Of a stretch of DNA of 64,000 nucleotides, positions 51,921 through 59,659 are shown piece by piece (the first letter of the stretch is position 1; every line of letters starts with the position of its first letter). Location of the stretch: positions 310,001 to 374,000 of the forward strand of contig OZ244956.1 in the NCBI GenBank assembly GCA_965222505.1, in the 5' to 3' direction. This DNA is from G965222505 sp965222505 (lineage in GTDB: Bacteria > Bacteroidota > Rhodothermia > Rhodothermales > DATKEJ01). The position numbers and the translations under genes are program-made. The notes below the pieces were generated by a model, which did no database searches, was not told the origin of the DNA, and was given only the letters and a program-made list of their open reading frames with translations.

Positions 51921-53159
51921 TTACCTGTAAGCATCCGGCAACGGCACCTGAACAAAAAGAGAGGCGTCCTGTACATCTGCGGCACGCACACGTTCAGGCA
52001 GATAGGCTGTCACTGCGCTGCATTCTTCCTTGAGCATCTCATTCGGCCAGTGCTGGGAAAGGATACCCTGTGCATCGGTTGCATAGATGGGGTTTTGCTG
52101 TATCACCTCTGGGTGCTGGTGGAGCCGCTCTTTTAGTTTTGGATAGACATGCCAGACCTCCTTTCGCCCCGAGGCCACCAGGGTAAACGCCTGCGCCATT
52201 GCGAGGGTTTGTAAAGACGAGGCCGGTCCCCGCAGGTCGATTTGATTTTCGTTGGCGGCCTGCTCCAGTAAATCGGCTTCATCAAACAGGCGTGGGTTGA
52301 TTTCGGCGAAACAGGCCAGGTAGCCTTCCGCCGTCAACGGCATGCCTTCAGTAAAATTGAATTCAGCCTTGTTGTGCAGGTGGGCGAAGACCCAGAGGGC
52401 TTCAGGACGCACCAACCGTTGCAACTCCAGAACCAGGGCACGCTTCGACCGGATGTAGTGAAAGGCATCGAGGCAAAAAACGCCATCAAAAGCATCGGCA
52501 GCAAAAGGCAGGGGCGCTTCGTGATCACAACAAACGAGGGTAGCATGAGGGGCCAGATAATACCGGGCCAACAAGAGGTTGATGAAGTCGTGATCCGTAG
52601 CCGTGATCTCAGCATGGGGAAAGAAGTAGGACAACAAGAAGCTGGAATGGGCCGTTCCACAGGCCAGATCCAGAATCTGTGGGGCAGGACTGGCGGGCAA
52701 TACCGAAAACGTCTGTATCACCCCAATGGCTGACAAGAAACTCGGGTTGGCGTACCGATGCACGAGATACGCCGCATACATGCGGGGCCGCAACTGCCCG
52801 GCCATCTCCTCAAACGTATAAAAATCAAGAACCTTGATGTGCTCATCCCATGTACGCTGATGCCGCCGTTTCAGAAATCCATGTCCTGGCAGCCGAGCGT
52901 CTGAAATGAAATCAACCACTTTTCTGGCACGGGTACGGGCGTTGCGCGGCACAAAGTCAAATGCGGCCAATTGCAAAGCCCGTTCATACTGTTCCTCCAA
53001 AATCGCCGTCGTAAGCGCTGCCGATGCCGGTTTTAAGACCAGAATCCCCTCGATGATCGGATAGGTCGCACATCGGCACTGCACCAGCCCATAGGCATCG
53101 GGTATGAGCGTAGGCGCGGGCTCAAACCCCCCGCCACAATATGGACAATGCAGTTTCAT
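51921..53159 (-). CDS. SAM-dependent methyltransferase with N-terminal zinc ribbon
   Basis: 412 residues. The front MKLHCPYCGGGFEPAPTLIPDAYGLVQCRCATYPIIEGILVLKP is a Trm112-like module with CPYC and CRC. A methyltransferase domain follows near residues 160-290: ILDLACGTAHSSFLLSYFF (motif I variant), EITATDHDFINLLLARYYL, FDGVFCLDAFHYIRSKRALVLELQRLVRP. The remaining part is of unknown type. Such zinc-ribbon methyltransferases occur in glycan and natural-product clusters. The substrate is unknown. The next sequence to the right is the island boundary about 80 bases beyond the start codon. Confidence 0.75.
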   Translation of the reverse strand: MKLHCPYCGGGFEPAPTLIPDAYGLVQCRCATYPIIEGILVLKPASAALTTAILEEQYERALQLAAFDFVPRNARTRARKVVDFISDARLPGHGFLKRRHQRTWDEHIKVLDFYTFEEMAGQLRPRMYAAYLVHRYANPSFLSAIGVIQTFSVLPASPAPQILDLACGTAHSSFLLSYFFPHAEITATDHDFINLLLARYYLAPHATLVCCDHEAPLPFAADAFDGVFCLDAFHYIRSKRALVLELQRLVRPEALWVFAHLHNKAEFNFTEGMPLTAEGYLACFAEINPRLFDEADLLEQAANENQIDLRGPASSLQTLAMAQAFTLVASGRKEVWHVYPKLKERLHQHPEVIQQNPIYATDAQGILSQHWPNEMLKEECSAVTAYLPERVRAADVQDASLFVQVPLPDAYR

Positions 53160-53242
53160 TCCGTTCTACGTTTCTCTTCTTTTAATGTAGAGGAATATCC
53201 ACAGAGTTGCATGGTGGCCCAATCGTACCCATCCCTTATGAA

Positions 53243-53283
53243 TACGGATCAGAAGGTCGGGTGTTCGAATCATCCCGGGCGCG
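53243..53283 (+). other. tRNA-Arg(ACG) 3' half used as attachment site
   Basis: The bases fit tRNA positions 33-73 exactly: U33, anticodon ACG, G37 A38, 3' anticodon strand TCAGA, variable loop AGGTC, T-stem GGGTG, T-loop TTCGAAT, T-stem CATCC (one G-U pair), acceptor strand CGGGCGC and discriminator G. Upstream there is no matching 5' acceptor (GCGCCCG), D-arm or 5' anticodon strand, so this is not a functional tRNA gene. Half tRNAs cut in the anticodon loop next to an integrase gene are typical att sites. Confidence 0.85.
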
Positions 53284-53330
53284 CTTAGGATAAGTCCTTA
53301 ATTTATAAGCGTTGTTTTTCCACTTGGTGA

Positions 53331-53602
53331 AGAGCAACGCTTTCTTTTTGTGCCTCTTTTTGCTCAATTACCGACTGCGCTGGATGGGCTGAGCACATCA
53401 ACTTTCATTCGCTCCGGCACACATTTGCCGTCTTGTGCCGTATGGCCGGCGTTGATCTCCTGGACCTTAAAGACCTCATGCGTCATAAGTCAATAGAGAT
53501 GACCTTGGGGTATAGCCGGTTTAATCCGGGAATGATCTCGAAGAAATATGAAGGGCGTTTTGATGAATCGGGAAGACCGAAGCAAGAGATAGCCGTCAAA
53601 GT
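53331..53602 (+). pseudogene. Tyrosine recombinase (phage-type integrase), C-terminal remnant
   Basis: An open frame from 53331 encodes HINFHSLRHTFAVLCRMAGV, with the HxxR box of tyrosine recombinases, then LLDLKDLMRHKSIEMTLGYSRFNPGM, where the Tyr of GYSRFNP is the likely nucleophile. The N-terminal 200 or more residues, including the first catalytic Arg, are absent, and the residues before the box do not look like an integrase, so the gene is decayed. At the 3' end the frame enters the IS3 terminal repeat at 53603 and stops at 53639 inside it. It lies 48 bases after the tRNA half, the usual place for an island integrase. Confidence 0.8.
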
Positions 53603-53631
53603 GAATCGCCCCGGTTTCTTCGGAGACTTGG

Positions 53632-54552
53632 TTAGTTGAGTATTTCCTCAAGTGATTGATTCGCTTGAGTGTCGTAGAACAGCTTCTCATACTCGACAGG
53701 GGGAATATAGCCTATCGGTTCCAGAAGCCGTTGATTGTTAAACCACCACACCCATTCCAGCACGGCCATTTCCACATCTTCGAGTCCTGGCCACGGGCCT
53801 TTTCGGCGTATCACCTCCGTCTTGAACAAACCGATCACCGATTCGGCGAGGGCATTGTCGTACGAGTCGCCCTTGCTACCCACCGATGGTTCAATACCGG
53901 CTTCGGCCAGACGTTGGGTGTAGCGGATTGAGAGGTACTGTACCCCCCGGTCACTATGGTGAATCTCTGCCCGTTCTCGGTCATAGATGGCCTGCTCAAG
54001 TGCATCAAGGGCCAGATCGCTCTTTAGCGAGTTTGACACTCGCCAACCCACGATCAAACGCGAGAACACATCAAAGGGGCCGTTCCCCGGCCCAACAAAA
54101 GCGACGTAGACAAATCCACGCCAAGTGGCTACATACGTCAGATCCGATACCCAAAGCTGGTTGGGACGGTCTGCAGTGAAGTTGCGCTCAACCAAATCCA
54201 GGGGACGGTCTGTAACATCTGCCGGTTGTGTTGTCCGCACCCGGCGACCTCTGACAGCCCCTTGCAGACCCATCTTCTTCATCAACCGGGCAACGGTACA
54301 TCGTGCCACAATGATGCCCTCTCGGTGCAATTGTTGCCAGACTTTGCGTACCCCGTAAACCTGATAATTCTCGTCCCACACACGCTGAATCTCAACACAT
54401 AGCTTGTCGTCAAGCTGTGCTCTGGCACAACGACGCCCAGGGTCTTCTTCACAGGCTTTGTGCGCATAGTAAGTCGACGGAGCAATCGGCAACACCTTGC
54501 AAATCGGCTCGACTCCGTACTCTGTTCTATGATCATCGATAAATCGCACCAT
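53632..54552 (-). CDS. IS3-family transposase orfB (DDE catalytic part)
   Basis: 306 residues. The HTH_21-like front YGVRKVWQQLHREGIIVARCTVARLMKKMGL precedes the integrase core: first Asp in LWVSDLTYVATWRGFVYVAFV, second Asp in IHHSDRGVQYLS, and Glu in YDNALAESVIGLFKTEVIRRKG. All three catalytic residues are present. However, the usual AFVIDVFSR is replaced by AFVGPGNGPFDVFSR, a gain of about six residues in the core strand, which may disable it. The start overlaps the orfA stop by one base (TAATG), so orfB may be made by reinitiation or frameshift. Confidence 0.9.
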   Translation of the reverse strand: MVRFIDDHRTEYGVEPICKVLPIAPSTYYAHKACEEDPGRRCARAQLDDKLCVEIQRVWDENYQVYGVRKVWQQLHREGIIVARCTVARLMKKMGLQGAVRGRRVRTTQPADVTDRPLDLVERNFTADRPNQLWVSDLTYVATWRGFVYVAFVGPGNGPFDVFSRLIVGWRVSNSLKSDLALDALEQAIYDRERAEIHHSDRGVQYLSIRYTQRLAEAGIEPSVGSKGDSYDNALAESVIGLFKTEVIRRKGPWPGLEDVEMAVLEWVWWFNNQRLLEPIGYIPPVEYEKLFYDTQANQSLEEILN

Positions 54553-54890
54553 TATCTCCGTCGGCGGTCGAGCTCCGCCTGTGCAAACACCACCGTGTAT
54601 CGGTGGTAGGCCGAGGCCTTTCTCAGGATCTCATTGGCCCGACGCAGTTCGCGATTCTCTCGTTCGAGTGCTTTGATCCGGGTGCGCTCATCGCTCGTCA
54701 TGCCCGCTCTTCGTCCTTGATCGCGTTCTTGTTGGCGGACCCACCTGCGTAGGGTCTCAGGCGTACAGCCAATCTTTTGGGCAATCGATTGGATGGTAGC
54801 CCATTGTGAGGGATGATCACGTTCGTGCTCGAATACCATCCGGACGGCTCGCTCCCGGATCTCGGGGGAATACCTTGTTTGCTTTTTCAT
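54552..54890 (-). CDS. IS3-family transposase orfA (DNA-binding part)
   Basis: 112 residues: MKKQTRYSPEIRERAVRMVFEHE and IAQKIGCTPETLRRWVRQQERDQGRRAGMTSDERTRIKALERENRELRRANEILRKASA, the helix-turn-helix plus leucine-zipper layout of IS3 orfA proteins. It binds the element's terminal repeats. It starts 50 bases from the right end and overlaps the stop of orfB's start region by one base. The end FAQAELDRRRR is typical of the orfA/orfB junction. Confidence 0.92.
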   Translation of the reverse strand: MKKQTRYSPEIRERAVRMVFEHERDHPSQWATIQSIAQKIGCTPETLRRWVRQQERDQGRRAGMTSDERTRIKALERENRELRRANEILRKASAYHRYTVVFAQAELDRRRR

Positions 54891-54940
54891 GACTCCAAGT
54901 TCTCAAATTTTGGAGTCTCCGGCAAACCCGGGGCGGTTCA

Positions 54941-57909
54941 GACCTGCACGAGTATCAACCGATGGTAGGCTCTGGTACGTGCATTTCCCCCAGGTATTTA
55001 ATGGAGTCCGAGTTGTTGCAGCCCTAATCGGGATTACAATAGATTACTCAGGTAAATTAATCGCTTTTGGAGCCGACTCTCACCCCAACATAAATGTATT
55101 GACTACCCCGAGTTCTGATGCATTAACTGTTGCCCAACAACTCTTAAATACCCCTACTATTGAATTTCAAAGAGAGCCTAAACTTAAAATTTGGCCTCAG
55201 CAGCAGGAGGATCAATTCACATACACGCTTATTTGGGAGCTACATGTGAATGAGCAGACAAGCCTCAATGATCGAGAGACCTTCCGATATATTATTGATG
55301 CAAATAGTGGTAATTTGTTACGATCCGGAAGGTCAGGCCTCGGCTACGACAAACAGAAAGGCCAGCACCATGACAAGGATATTCAGAAATCTAGCAATAA
55401 TTATCAAAATACTTCCAGTCGTGCAGATTTAACGGGGCAACTTACTTTTGAACACTACCAAGAGCCAAATGATTATTTAGGTGTTGATGGCTTCGCTGGT
55501 GGACGTGTACGCTTGGGTCCCACTTCGACTAACGCAAACAGTTCCGGAAACTATATCCTTTCAAAGATAGATCCAGGCACACATACTGTCTCTTTTGACT
55601 TGGCTACGCCGTACGCAAAAGCACTAACTTTAGATACCGAAGCTCTGCGTACAGAAACAGTTACTGTCACTGTGCCTACTACACAAGATCATTATTGGGA
55701 TGCTCCCAGTCCACTAAATACTGACTTTCGAGCAAATGCTGTGTTTTTAGCTACAGAAATGCATGATTTCTACAAAACATTGAACCCCAACTACGATGAC
55801 TGGGATGAGCAAATGCGTATCAAGGATCACGCAACCAGTCCACTTGCAGGAAGTGCAGACGGGGTTGAATTGACCATTGGCAGTACAAGTGCAAAGTCAA
55901 GTGATATCGTTTACCACGAATACACTCATATGGTTATCTATCGTATTTATGGAGATGAATTTATTGAACCAGATCGTGATGAACGGCATACTGAAGCTTC
56001 AGCAATGGATGAAGGTTTACCGGATTATTTTGCATCTGCAAAAAATGATGACCCCATTTGGGGTGGTACTGATCCTGGAATTCCTACCCGGAATATGAAT
56101 AACAATTTCACTATGTCTGATTGGTATGTCTTCTCGGGTGTAAACCTCAAACATAAGAGGGGGCAAATATTAAATGGAATGCTTTGGAAGCTAAGGGATA
56201 ACCAGGATTTATATATTGCAATGGATGAACCAAGTGACTTCATATTAGATCTACATAGTGCAGCATTCCACGCACTCTCTTTTGGTGTGCCTCCTCGAAA
56301 TTTTCGAGATTATTGCTTTGACTTAGCCGAATACTATGACTACACCTACGGCGCTGACGCCAAAGCTGAAATTGAACTGGAGTGTGCACAACGTGGATTT
56401 ACAACGCTAGCTGCAAACGTGAAGATTTTCTTAGATGGACCATTTATCCCAAGTCAAGGCATTATGCATACAGACCTAGTTAATACCACTATTTTTCCCG
56501 ACGCACAACCATATGATCTTCCTGAATTCGTTGGGACAGCGATGGAATACAATGGACCTGAAGTTCGAAGAACTTTTACAGATGATATAGTAGACTGGGT
56601 TCTGGTTGAGCTTCGAACTGGAGATCCCAATAATCCCCCTATGACCATAGTAGGACAGCGAGCTGCCTTGCTCCGGGAAGATGGTCAGATCATTGGTACT
56701 CGTAGTGGTAATAGTCAAGTCTCTTTCGATGGTTTGAGTGCAGAGAACTATTATATCGTTGTTAGGCATAGAAATCATTTACCTGTTATGTCTGCTTCAC
56801 CAGTTGCATTAGATGCCGATGTATCTGGTACTGCCGTTTATGACTTTACGACTGCGTCGAGTCAAGCTTATGGTATTAACCCCATGAAACAGGAAGGAGG
56901 TATATATGCCTTATGGGGAGGTGATGGAAATGGAAATGGTAGTGTTTCGGCATTCGACTATCTCGAAGAATGGCTCCCCATCAACGGCCAGAGTAACATA
57001 TATGAAGGTGGCGATTTCAACATGGATAGGGAAGGAACGTCCTTTGATTTCCTAGATGTCTGGCTCCCTGCTAATGGACAGGCTTCACAAGTTCCAGAAA
57101 TAGGTGGAGGCGGGTCTGCACCGGCTATGAAAATGATAGCTGACCAAAACCAATCCCCAATAAAAGGAAGGCTGCAAACTCGTGTGTTGGACCGTAATAA
57201 GATTGAACTGTCAATCTCGCTCAAGTCCGAACAAGCCTTGGCTATGGGGACTTCTACCTTCTGGATTGGGTATAATCAGAATGCTGTTTCATTCCCACTC
57301 CAACCTAACGAAGAGTTGGATTATTCCTTCCTAGCTTTCAACGCAGGCCGTAATCCCTACTATTCTTCGACTGTCACGCACCCCCTTCCAGGTATCATAT
57401 CCGTTAATATCGCCCTGCTTGAATTGGATCGTGGTAGTATAGTGCGTATTAACGAATTCGAGGAATCCTTGACGCTTCAATTCGATATCCTTGACCAAGA
57501 TCTTGACCCTGATTTTGCTTGGGTACGCTGTGAACTCAGTGACGATAGGTATACGACGCTTGCAGGCACTTGTAGTGGAGTTTCTGACAGCGTTGGCGGA
57601 GACCTTCCTTCATTTGCAACAACAGATGACAGAGTGGTAAGTGGCACTTTTGAACTAAGTGATGCTTACCCTAATCCGTTCAACCCACAGAGTCAGTTTA
57701 CGCTTGCTGTAGCTCAAGATCAGCAAGTCAAGATCAAACTCTATGACGTGATGGGTCATCAGATAGGAGTTATTTATGATGGAACGATGCAGGCTAATAA
57801 AGTGCAACGGTTTTCCATCGACGGCTCCAATCTCGCAAGCGGGATGTATCTCTATCGGATTACTGGAGAGACTTTTAGCCAAACCCGTAAACTCCACTTG
57901 TTGAAGTAA
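54941..57909 (+). pseudogene. Secreted M36/M4-like metalloprotease with T9SS tail, 5' end lost to IS3
   Basis: The frame is open from 54889, but its first 17 codons are IS3 end sequence; native sequence starts at 54941 in the propeptide (LWYVHFPQVFNGVRVVAALIGI, FTP-like). There is no signal peptide, so export and expression are doubtful. Numbering from 54889: gluzincin zinc site YHEYTH (HEYTH 343-347) with the third ligand Glu375 in MDEGLPDYFASA; a region of beta modules; two dockerin-like calcium repeats near 678-735 (GDGNGNGSVSAFDYLEEWLP, GDFNMDREGTSFDFLDVWLP); a Por-type T9SS tail (DAYPNPFNPQSQFTL ... SGMYLYRITGE). Codon use is much AT-richer than the surroundings, a sign of transfer. Confidence 0.75.
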
Positions 57910-57929
57910 CTTCAACCTTTTCGGTTACA

Positions 57930-57975
57930 AAACCGGGCTACTCCAAAGTGTGGCGCGGCCCGGTTTCTTTTTCCT
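57930..57975 (+). terminator. Rho-independent-type terminator after the metalloprotease
   Basis: AAACCGGGC (57930-57938) pairs with GCCCGGTTT (57958-57966), followed by CTTTTTCC. It lies 20 bases after the metalloprotease stop codon. The stem with a T-run is a standard intrinsic terminator on the plus strand. Confidence 0.75.
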
Positions 57976-57984
57976 CTGACATCT

Positions 57985-58071
57985 CTTTGGGCAAACAGTG
58001 GGCAACAATCCCGTTCTAACCATCCTAAACTATTAAATATCAGCGATATAAAATTGTCTTGAAGTGACTAC
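57985..58071 (+). repeat. Att-arm-like repeat R1
   Basis: 87 bases beginning CTTTGGGCAAACAGTGGGCA and ending TTGAAGTGACTAC. It holds two GGGCAA words 14 bases apart, like integrase arm sites, and the left part of the island core. It matches R2 (59213-59301) closely over the first 27 and last 11-12 bases, with a diverged AT-rich middle. Palindromic repeat copy D is inserted directly after its last base. Confidence 0.65.
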
Positions 58072-58158
58072 TAATATCCGTTCTTTGATTTTTGTGTGCA
58101 AGATATACCCTGATGTTTCCCTCAACCCTTGCACATCAAAATCAAAGAACCATTATTA
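58072..58158 (+). repeat. Palindromic intergenic repeat, copy D
   Basis: 87 bp, plus orientation, beginning TAATATCCGTTCTTTGATTT and ending CAAAGAACCATTATTA. Both 30-bp arms are well kept; the centre (ATATACCCTGATGTTTCC) has diverged. It sits exactly at the end of R1 and ends 3 bases before the stop codon of the RES toxin gene, so it separates the att core from the toxin-antitoxin pair. Confidence 0.8.
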
Positions 58159-58161
58159 TAT

Positions 58162-58656
58162 TTATCGTACCAAACGTGGATCAATATATAACGCTACCGG
58201 CTCACTGATTCTGAGTTTTGAAAAATCCTGATGGGTCGGATTGATCAGGTAGTTCTTTGCACCTGGGCGGACCACACTTGGTACTTCCAATAGCACAGAC
58301 GCCTTCTCATCAAACCATGCCGAACCCATATGTTGCGTCTGAGGCAACCAGTGGTACGGGTCATTCCAGGTGGAGAAGCGTTGCCCGAGTTGATGTTCTT
58401 CGATCCGTACAACGGGTATGGTATCCCCAAACGCGATAGAAATGCTTACGTAGGCCACGTTAGAAAGTACCGATGCCTCAACCGGCTTGGGGATGTGAAC
58501 GAGGGTTTCCAAAAGGGCGAGTTCAGGACTCTCCGAGGCATACACGACCGGCGTACCCTGCATATGCCACCGCCCTGCACCCAAGAGTCCGCCAATACCA
58601 CTGAAGGCCGTAGCACTATACTTTGCCTTGGTTACACGCCAAATGGTACGCGCCAT
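58162..58656 (-). CDS. RES-domain toxin (NAD-degrading type)
   Basis: 164 residues, the usual RES length. The family Arg and following block lie in LLGAGRWHMQGTPVVYASESPELALLE (Arg29, Tyr39, Ser41, Glu50), with LLEVPSVVRPGAKNYLINPTHQDF near the C terminus. RES toxins (MbcT, ParT and relatives) destroy or modify NAD+ or use it for ADP-ribosylation, stopping growth. The start codon directly abuts the stop of the antitoxin gene (TAAATG), the normal antitoxin-first order. The module lies between two att-like repeats. Confidence 0.88.
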   Translation of the reverse strand: MARTIWRVTKAKYSATAFSGIGGLLGAGRWHMQGTPVVYASESPELALLETLVHIPKPVEASVLSNVAYVSISIAFGDTIPVVRIEEHQLGQRFSTWNDPYHWLPQTQHMGSAWFDEKASVLLEVPSVVRPGAKNYLINPTHQDFSKLRISEPVALYIDPRLVR

Positions 58657-59106
58657 TTATGCGACCATCGTGTATTCTATGGTATAGAGGATTTCCTCAA
58701 CACGCCGGGCACCCGTCTCTGTTGAAGCGTATTCAAGGGGCGATTCACCACCGAAGGTTTCGTTTGGTGTTTTGAGCCACAAGCGTGCTTCTATCTCACC
58801 CTCAAAGACCTGTACTGCCAGATCAAACAGGCGCACCACCCGGACGATGCGATCCGATTCACGTTGCGTAAACACGCCCAACCGTTTGCGCTTTTTGAGG
58901 GTATGAAGAGAAATACCGAGTAGATGGGAAAGCGTAGTGTCTGAGGTAATCTCAAGAGCCTCACCAACCCAGATTACGGATTCGTAGGGGATTCCTTTGC
59001 GCACCAATTCCGTCAAGGTGACCCGCTGTGAAAGCTCAGAAAGGAAATATCCTCCTCGCGTGCTTGATGAAGCTTGATCAATCAAACGCTGTGCCGAGGG
59101 TCCCAT
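58657..59106 (-). CDS. MbcA/ParS/Xre-type antitoxin (DUF2384)
   Basis: 149 residues. The N-terminal half holds an Xre-like helix-turn-helix (SDTTLSHLLGISLHTLKKRKRLGVFTQRESDRIVRVVRLFDLAVQVF), and the C-terminal half the DUF2384 toxin-binding motif ARLWLKTPNETFGGESPLEYASTETGARRVEEIL. It neutralises the RES toxin by covering its active site and represses the operon. First of the two genes on the minus strand. An operator could lie in 59107-59160 but no clear palindrome was read there. Confidence 0.88.
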   Translation of the reverse strand: MGPSAQRLIDQASSSTRGGYFLSELSQRVTLTELVRKGIPYESVIWVGEALEITSDTTLSHLLGISLHTLKKRKRLGVFTQRESDRIVRVVRLFDLAVQVFEGEIEARLWLKTPNETFGGESPLEYASTETGARRVEEILYTIEYTMVA

Positions 59107-59659
59107 AGTACGTGTGGTCTCGTGAATCTTTATGTGTACTATACGGCTAAGTAAGCGTTCTGGTTCTGCAATCTACCCTGATTGGCCGGTAAAGTAAGCC
59201 CTCTATACATGGCTTTGGGCAAACAATGGGCAGCAATATCGGCCTACAAGAGTTAAGTTATTTATTATCAGATATCTATAGAGTATTAATGAAGTGACTA
59301 CGGATCAGGCGTTGACCTCGGCCTTTGGCATAAGGAGGTCCCCCTTTAGCCGCAGACGGTGCCCCATGTCCCAACAATCGGCAAAGGGGGCGGCCCCGAG
59401 CTTGCAGGCTACCTCGGGCACACCACCTGTCGAGGGGCTGGGGGATTTCAGGCATTCCCATCAAAATCCCCCGGACCCGCGCGGACGCTATCGCGTGTCC
59501 GCACAGGTCGTCCCCCTTTGAATGAAACCTGCATGTTAACCGAATGATGGAGCAAAAGGGGGACTTTCCCTCGTTTCACCCCCTGATTCGCATTGAGTTA
59601 TTTTCAAGTGACTCAGGCCCACCCTAATGTAGAACCCAGAAAGTAGAACGTCGCACGTT
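59107..59659. other. Gene-free stretch: island end and structured DNA
   Basis: No credible gene is present. It holds the upstream region of the antitoxin gene, repeat R2 and the island core (59213-59308), then from 59326 to 59580 a block of GC-rich inverted repeats: CCCCCTTT/AAAGGGGG (59340-59347 and 59393-59400), GGGGGATTT/AAATCCCCC (59440-59448 and 59464-59472), GCGGAC/GTCCGC (59481-59486 and 59497-59502) and GTCCCCCTTTG against CAAAAGGGGGAC (59510-59520 and 59553-59564). This could be a structured RNA or the scar of a mobile sequence. A short intergenic word (GTAGAACCCAGAA) follows at 59629. Confidence 0.6.
59213..59301 (+). repeat. Att-arm-like repeat R2 with island core
   Basis: 89 bases beginning CTTTGGGCAAACAATGGGCA and ending ATGAAGTGACTAC, followed directly by GGATCAG. 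The sequence TGACTACGGATCAG at 59295-59308 equals the anticodon arm expected for the tRNA-Arg(ACG) whose 3' half stands at 53243. This end therefore looks like the arm side of an attP joined to chromosomal DNA (GCGTTGACC). Confidence 0.62.

Larger units (their letters stand above)
53603..54940 (-). mobile_element. IS3-family insertion sequence, 1338 bp
   Basis: Terminal inverted repeats of about 30 bp: the left end begins TGAATCGCCCCGGTTT and the right end, read inward, TGAACCGCCCCGGGTTTG; both continue CGGAGACT. The ends have the TG...CA form of IS3 elements. Two genes (orfA and orfB) run on the minus strand. No 3-4 bp target duplication is visible (AAAG on the left, GACC on the right). Left it cuts the integrase remnant, right the metalloprotease gene, so the flanks probably were not contiguous before insertion or have since been rearranged. 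Confidence 0.85.
53243..59308. mobile_element. Degenerate integrative island between att cores
   Basis: Bounded by the same 10-base core TACGGATCAG at 53243-53252 and 59299-59308. Contents in order: a tRNA-Arg 3' half, a tyrosine-integrase remnant, an IS3-family element, an AT-rich metalloprotease gene without its 5' end, an arm repeat, palindromic repeat copy D, a RES-Xre toxin-antitoxin pair and a second arm repeat. Joining the right end to the left end gives TGACTACGGATCAG running straight into the tRNA 3' half, as an attP would. Flanking DNA is not tRNA, which suggests a secondary insertion site. The boundaries are inferred from sequence. Confidence 0.6.

Noticed and set aside
59295..59308. 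Possible tRNA gene at the right island end
   Set aside because: Only the anticodon-arm match is present; there is no acceptor, D-arm or T-arm around it.
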